Source of the DNA: an uncultured Clostridia bacterium
GTDB taxonomy: Bacteria; Bacillota; Clostridia; Christensenellales; CAG-314
Direction of reading: 5' to 3'
DNA length: 8,377 nt
Assembly (NCBI GenBank): GCA_934294965.1
Contig: CAKRAM010000112.1
Location: forward strand, 1-8,377
Each line of letters begins with the position of its first letter. The first letter of the stretch is position 1. Both the position numbers and the translations under genes were made by a program. The notes beneath the pieces are model-generated. The model had not been told where the DNA came from. It worked only from the letters and a program-made list of their open reading frames with translations, and searched no databases. Shown piece after piece: positions 7,273 to 8,377 of the stretch.

Positions 7273-7520
7273 TTTACTTGATTGGTTTGGCATTGACAGT
7301 TGCCATAAAACACTGCGTATCGTTGCTGCCGAATGGACTTGACGGTTGCATAGGAAGCGGCAATTGCCGGTAATCTGTGTTAGTGTTGTAATTTTCACAT
7401 TTTGCTGTTGGTTCAAACGAAATTCTCACTGCATAGGAAGAAAGGCAATAATAACAAATAAAAATTGCAGCATAGAGTGCCATGCCCAAAGTAGGACAGT
7501 TAAATAGTTAAATTACGTGT
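7273..7520. other. Intergenic DNA with short repeats, no gene
   Basis: TGCATAGGAAG occurs at 7347-7357 and again at 7430-7440, each followed within 1-3 bases by GGCAAT, so the two sites are diverged copies 83 bases apart. A perfect 12-base palindrome, CGGCAATTGCCG, lies at 7358-7369. A short stem TGGCA/TGCCA occurs soon after the dehydrogenase stop but has no T-run, so no clear terminator for that gene is visible. Confidence 0.5.
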
Positions 7521-7551
7521 GAATGAGTTCGGTATTGTACCGGACTCATTC
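7521..7551. repeat. 14-bp hairpin with TTG loop
   Basis: GAATGAGTTCGGTA (7521-7534) pairs with 7538-7551 over 14 positions, with one G-U pair (7529/7543) and the loop TTG. Neither side has a T-run, so it is not a standard intrinsic terminator. It might mark the end of a vanished mobile element or serve as an mRNA 3' stem, but no transposase or flanking duplication is seen. Confidence 0.7.
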
Positions 7552-7578
7552 CGTTTAATGTGAGATTCCGACAAGACG

Positions 7579-7967
7579 ATGTATCGCTTCGGTTTTTTGC
7601 AAGTCGCCATGCGGCAAAACGACCTTGCCGTAGAGATAAAAACTAAAAAGTAGTGGCAGAACAAATGAAATACGGTTTAATGCCAAAGGTAATGTGGGCG
7701 GTATACGAACGTTCAAAAAGCAACTTGCCGAAACGCTGCCAGAATATCCCAATGCGGGGATGACTGCCGCACACAAAAAGTATAAGGAAATTTTGGCAGG
7801 CATAAATTTATTACGGAAGTATTGATGAAAGTCGGACCGGAATGCGTCGCTGCGGAGGAAGACGAGTGCAGGAAATAGCACGTCATCACGCAAAAGCCTT
7901 TGACGCGATACAAAAATATTTTGGCAGATAGCATGCGGCTATGCACCGTTTGCGTCGTAAAACATAG
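7579..7967 (+). pseudogene. Possible frameshifted remnant of a coding sequence
   Basis: Four short + strand segments in alternating frames each read like soluble protein with codon use similar to the intact genes. They are 7579-7653 (ending NDLAVEIKTKK), 7640-7825 (containing FKKQLAETLPEYPNAG and AAHKKYKEILAGINLLRKY), 7825-7878 (MKVGPECVAAEEDECRK) and 7866-7967 (IARHHAKAFDAIQKYFGR, then a stop, then AAMHRLRRK). Three shifts and an internal stop would have to be undone to join them. I do not recognise a family, and the pattern could be chance. No ribosome site precedes the first ATG. Confidence 0.25.
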
Positions 7968-8067
7968 GTATTTATCGGAAAATATCGGTAAAATGACAAA
8001 TAGCGACGAATACCGACGTGCAAAACGGGAGTAATGTAAAATTTATGTATAATCTGCTTCAAAACAC

Positions 8068-8096
8068 TTGAAAAACTTTTTGCTATGTGCTAAACT
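8068..8096 (+). promoter_or_regulatory. Promoter of the c-di-GMP riboswitch leader
   Basis: TTGAAA (8068-8073), a 17-base spacer and TAAACT (8091-8096), preceded by TG at 8088-8089, form an extended -10 promoter with the same layout as the mnmE one. Transcription should begin near 8102-8104, about 55 bases ahead of the aptamer. Confidence 0.7.
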
Positions 8097-8157
8097 AGCC
8101 CCGTCGATCGAATCGTGAGCCACCACGAATGCGAGAGACAATATGCACACAACATCA

Positions 8158-8243
8158 TTTAGTAAACCCGCCGAAAGACGGGGACACAAAGCCAGATGGG
8201 TCTAAGGTCACAAGACTATGACAGCCGGTTGCCGTTGGCACAA
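8158..8243 (+). promoter_or_regulatory. Cyclic-di-GMP class I (GEMM-I) riboswitch aptamer
   Basis: The aptamer binds cyclic di-GMP and controls the downstream transcript. Core GEMM-I parts appear in order. AAACC (8164-8168) pairs with GGTT (8227-8230) in the closing stem. CCCG and CGGG (8167-8170 and 8178-8182 region) close a GAAA tetraloop at 8173-8176. The hallmark GGGACACAAAGCC (8181-8193) differs from the usual GGGACGCAAAGCC at one base. GGGTCTAAGG follows (8198-8207). A second stem GTCA/TGAC (8207-8210 / 8219-8222) leads to AGCCGGTTGCCG. The GAAA loop and its partner helix support the expected tertiary contact. A terminator sits 31 bases downstream, so control is probably by transcription termination; whether ligand turns it on or off cannot be read. 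Confidence 0.93.
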
Positions 8244-8274
8244 CGCCAATGTATCGCAGGGTAATGCCTTGCAG

Positions 8275-8311
8275 AAATTGTCCGCCCACTAATGGCGGAC
8301 AATTTTTTTTT
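8275..8311 (+). terminator. Intrinsic terminator of the riboswitch expression platform
   Basis: AAATTGTCCGCC (8275-8286) is perfectly complementary to 8294-8305, giving a 12-bp stem with a 7-base loop and nine T at 8303-8311. It is strong enough to stop most transcripts unless disrupted. No obvious antiterminator sequence was found by eye between 8228 and 8274; small stems TTGGC/GCCAA (8235-8239 / 8245-8249) and GCAGG/CCTTGC (8256-8272) occupy that space. Confidence 0.92.
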
Positions 8312-8326
8312 ATAGGAGCAAAATCA

Positions 8327-8374
8327 GTGGCGGAGGTTAAAAGCATTTTGCAAATTGAAATGATCGGTGCCTAA
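8327..8374 (+). CDS. 15-codon open frame after the riboswitch, possible leader peptide or broken gene start
   Basis: AGGAG (8314-8318) stands 8 bases before a GTG at 8327. The frame reads VAEVKSILQIEMIGA (first residue Met when translated) and stops with TAA at 8372-8374. A second Shine-Dalgarno-like GGAGG lies inside it at 8332-8336. The window ends three bases after the stop, so I cannot tell whether this is a genuine small peptide, a leader for a gene just beyond, or the start of a gene broken by a frameshift. I recognise no family. Confidence 0.35.
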   Translation: MAEVKSILQIEMIGA

Positions 8375-8377
8375 AGT

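Noticed and set aside
7555..7893. 112-codon frame on the - strand ending beside the 7521-7551 hairpin
   Set aside because: There is a weak AAAGG before its ATG and a stem after its stop, but the hydrophobic translation matches nothing I know, and the stem has no T-run.

Overview
The window looks like chromosomal DNA of a low-to-moderate GC bacterium of the Bacillota, probably Clostridia-like. The reasons are the gene order mnmE-mnmG-rsmG, AGGAG-type ribosome binding sites, TTGAAA-17-TAAAAT promoters with an extended -10, and a class I cyclic-di-GMP riboswitch with an intrinsic terminator. Genus and species cannot be read from the sequence.

Bases 1-1725 hold no gene I can support. They contain diverged, apparently decaying repeats (three related copies at about 925-1069, 1311-1499 and 1515-1640), an array of TTAYCA motifs with a 20-bp tandem duplication (508-580), and two strong inverted repeats (831-857, 872-931). 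A good promoter (1726-1754) then starts a compact operon: mnmE (1786-3084), mnmG (3088-4941) and rsmG (4950-5627), with gaps of 3 and 8 bases. MnmE and MnmG together install the carboxymethylaminomethyl-type modification on the wobble uridine of certain tRNAs. RsmG methylates 16S rRNA in the 530 loop. The operon is thus a translation-fidelity unit.

Bases 5628-6246 are mostly empty, apart from a hairpin terminator (5913-5952) and an extended -10 promoter with an overlapping hairpin just before the next gene. That gene (6247-7272) encodes an NAD(P)-dependent oxidoreductase of the 2,4-diaminopentanoate dehydrogenase / dihydrodipicolinate reductase-like family. It stands alone, with no visible pathway partner.

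Bases 7273-8067 again lack an intact gene. They contain a short direct repeat, a 14-bp hairpin and a possible frameshifted gene remnant. The last 310 bases are a complete regulatory leader: promoter (8068-8096), c-di-GMP-I aptamer (about 8158-8243), intrinsic terminator (8275-8311), then a ribosome binding site and a 15-codon reading frame (8327-8374) that stops just before the window ends. The riboswitch leader and its odd target are the most interesting part. No CRISPR array, tRNA, rRNA or intact mobile element was seen.
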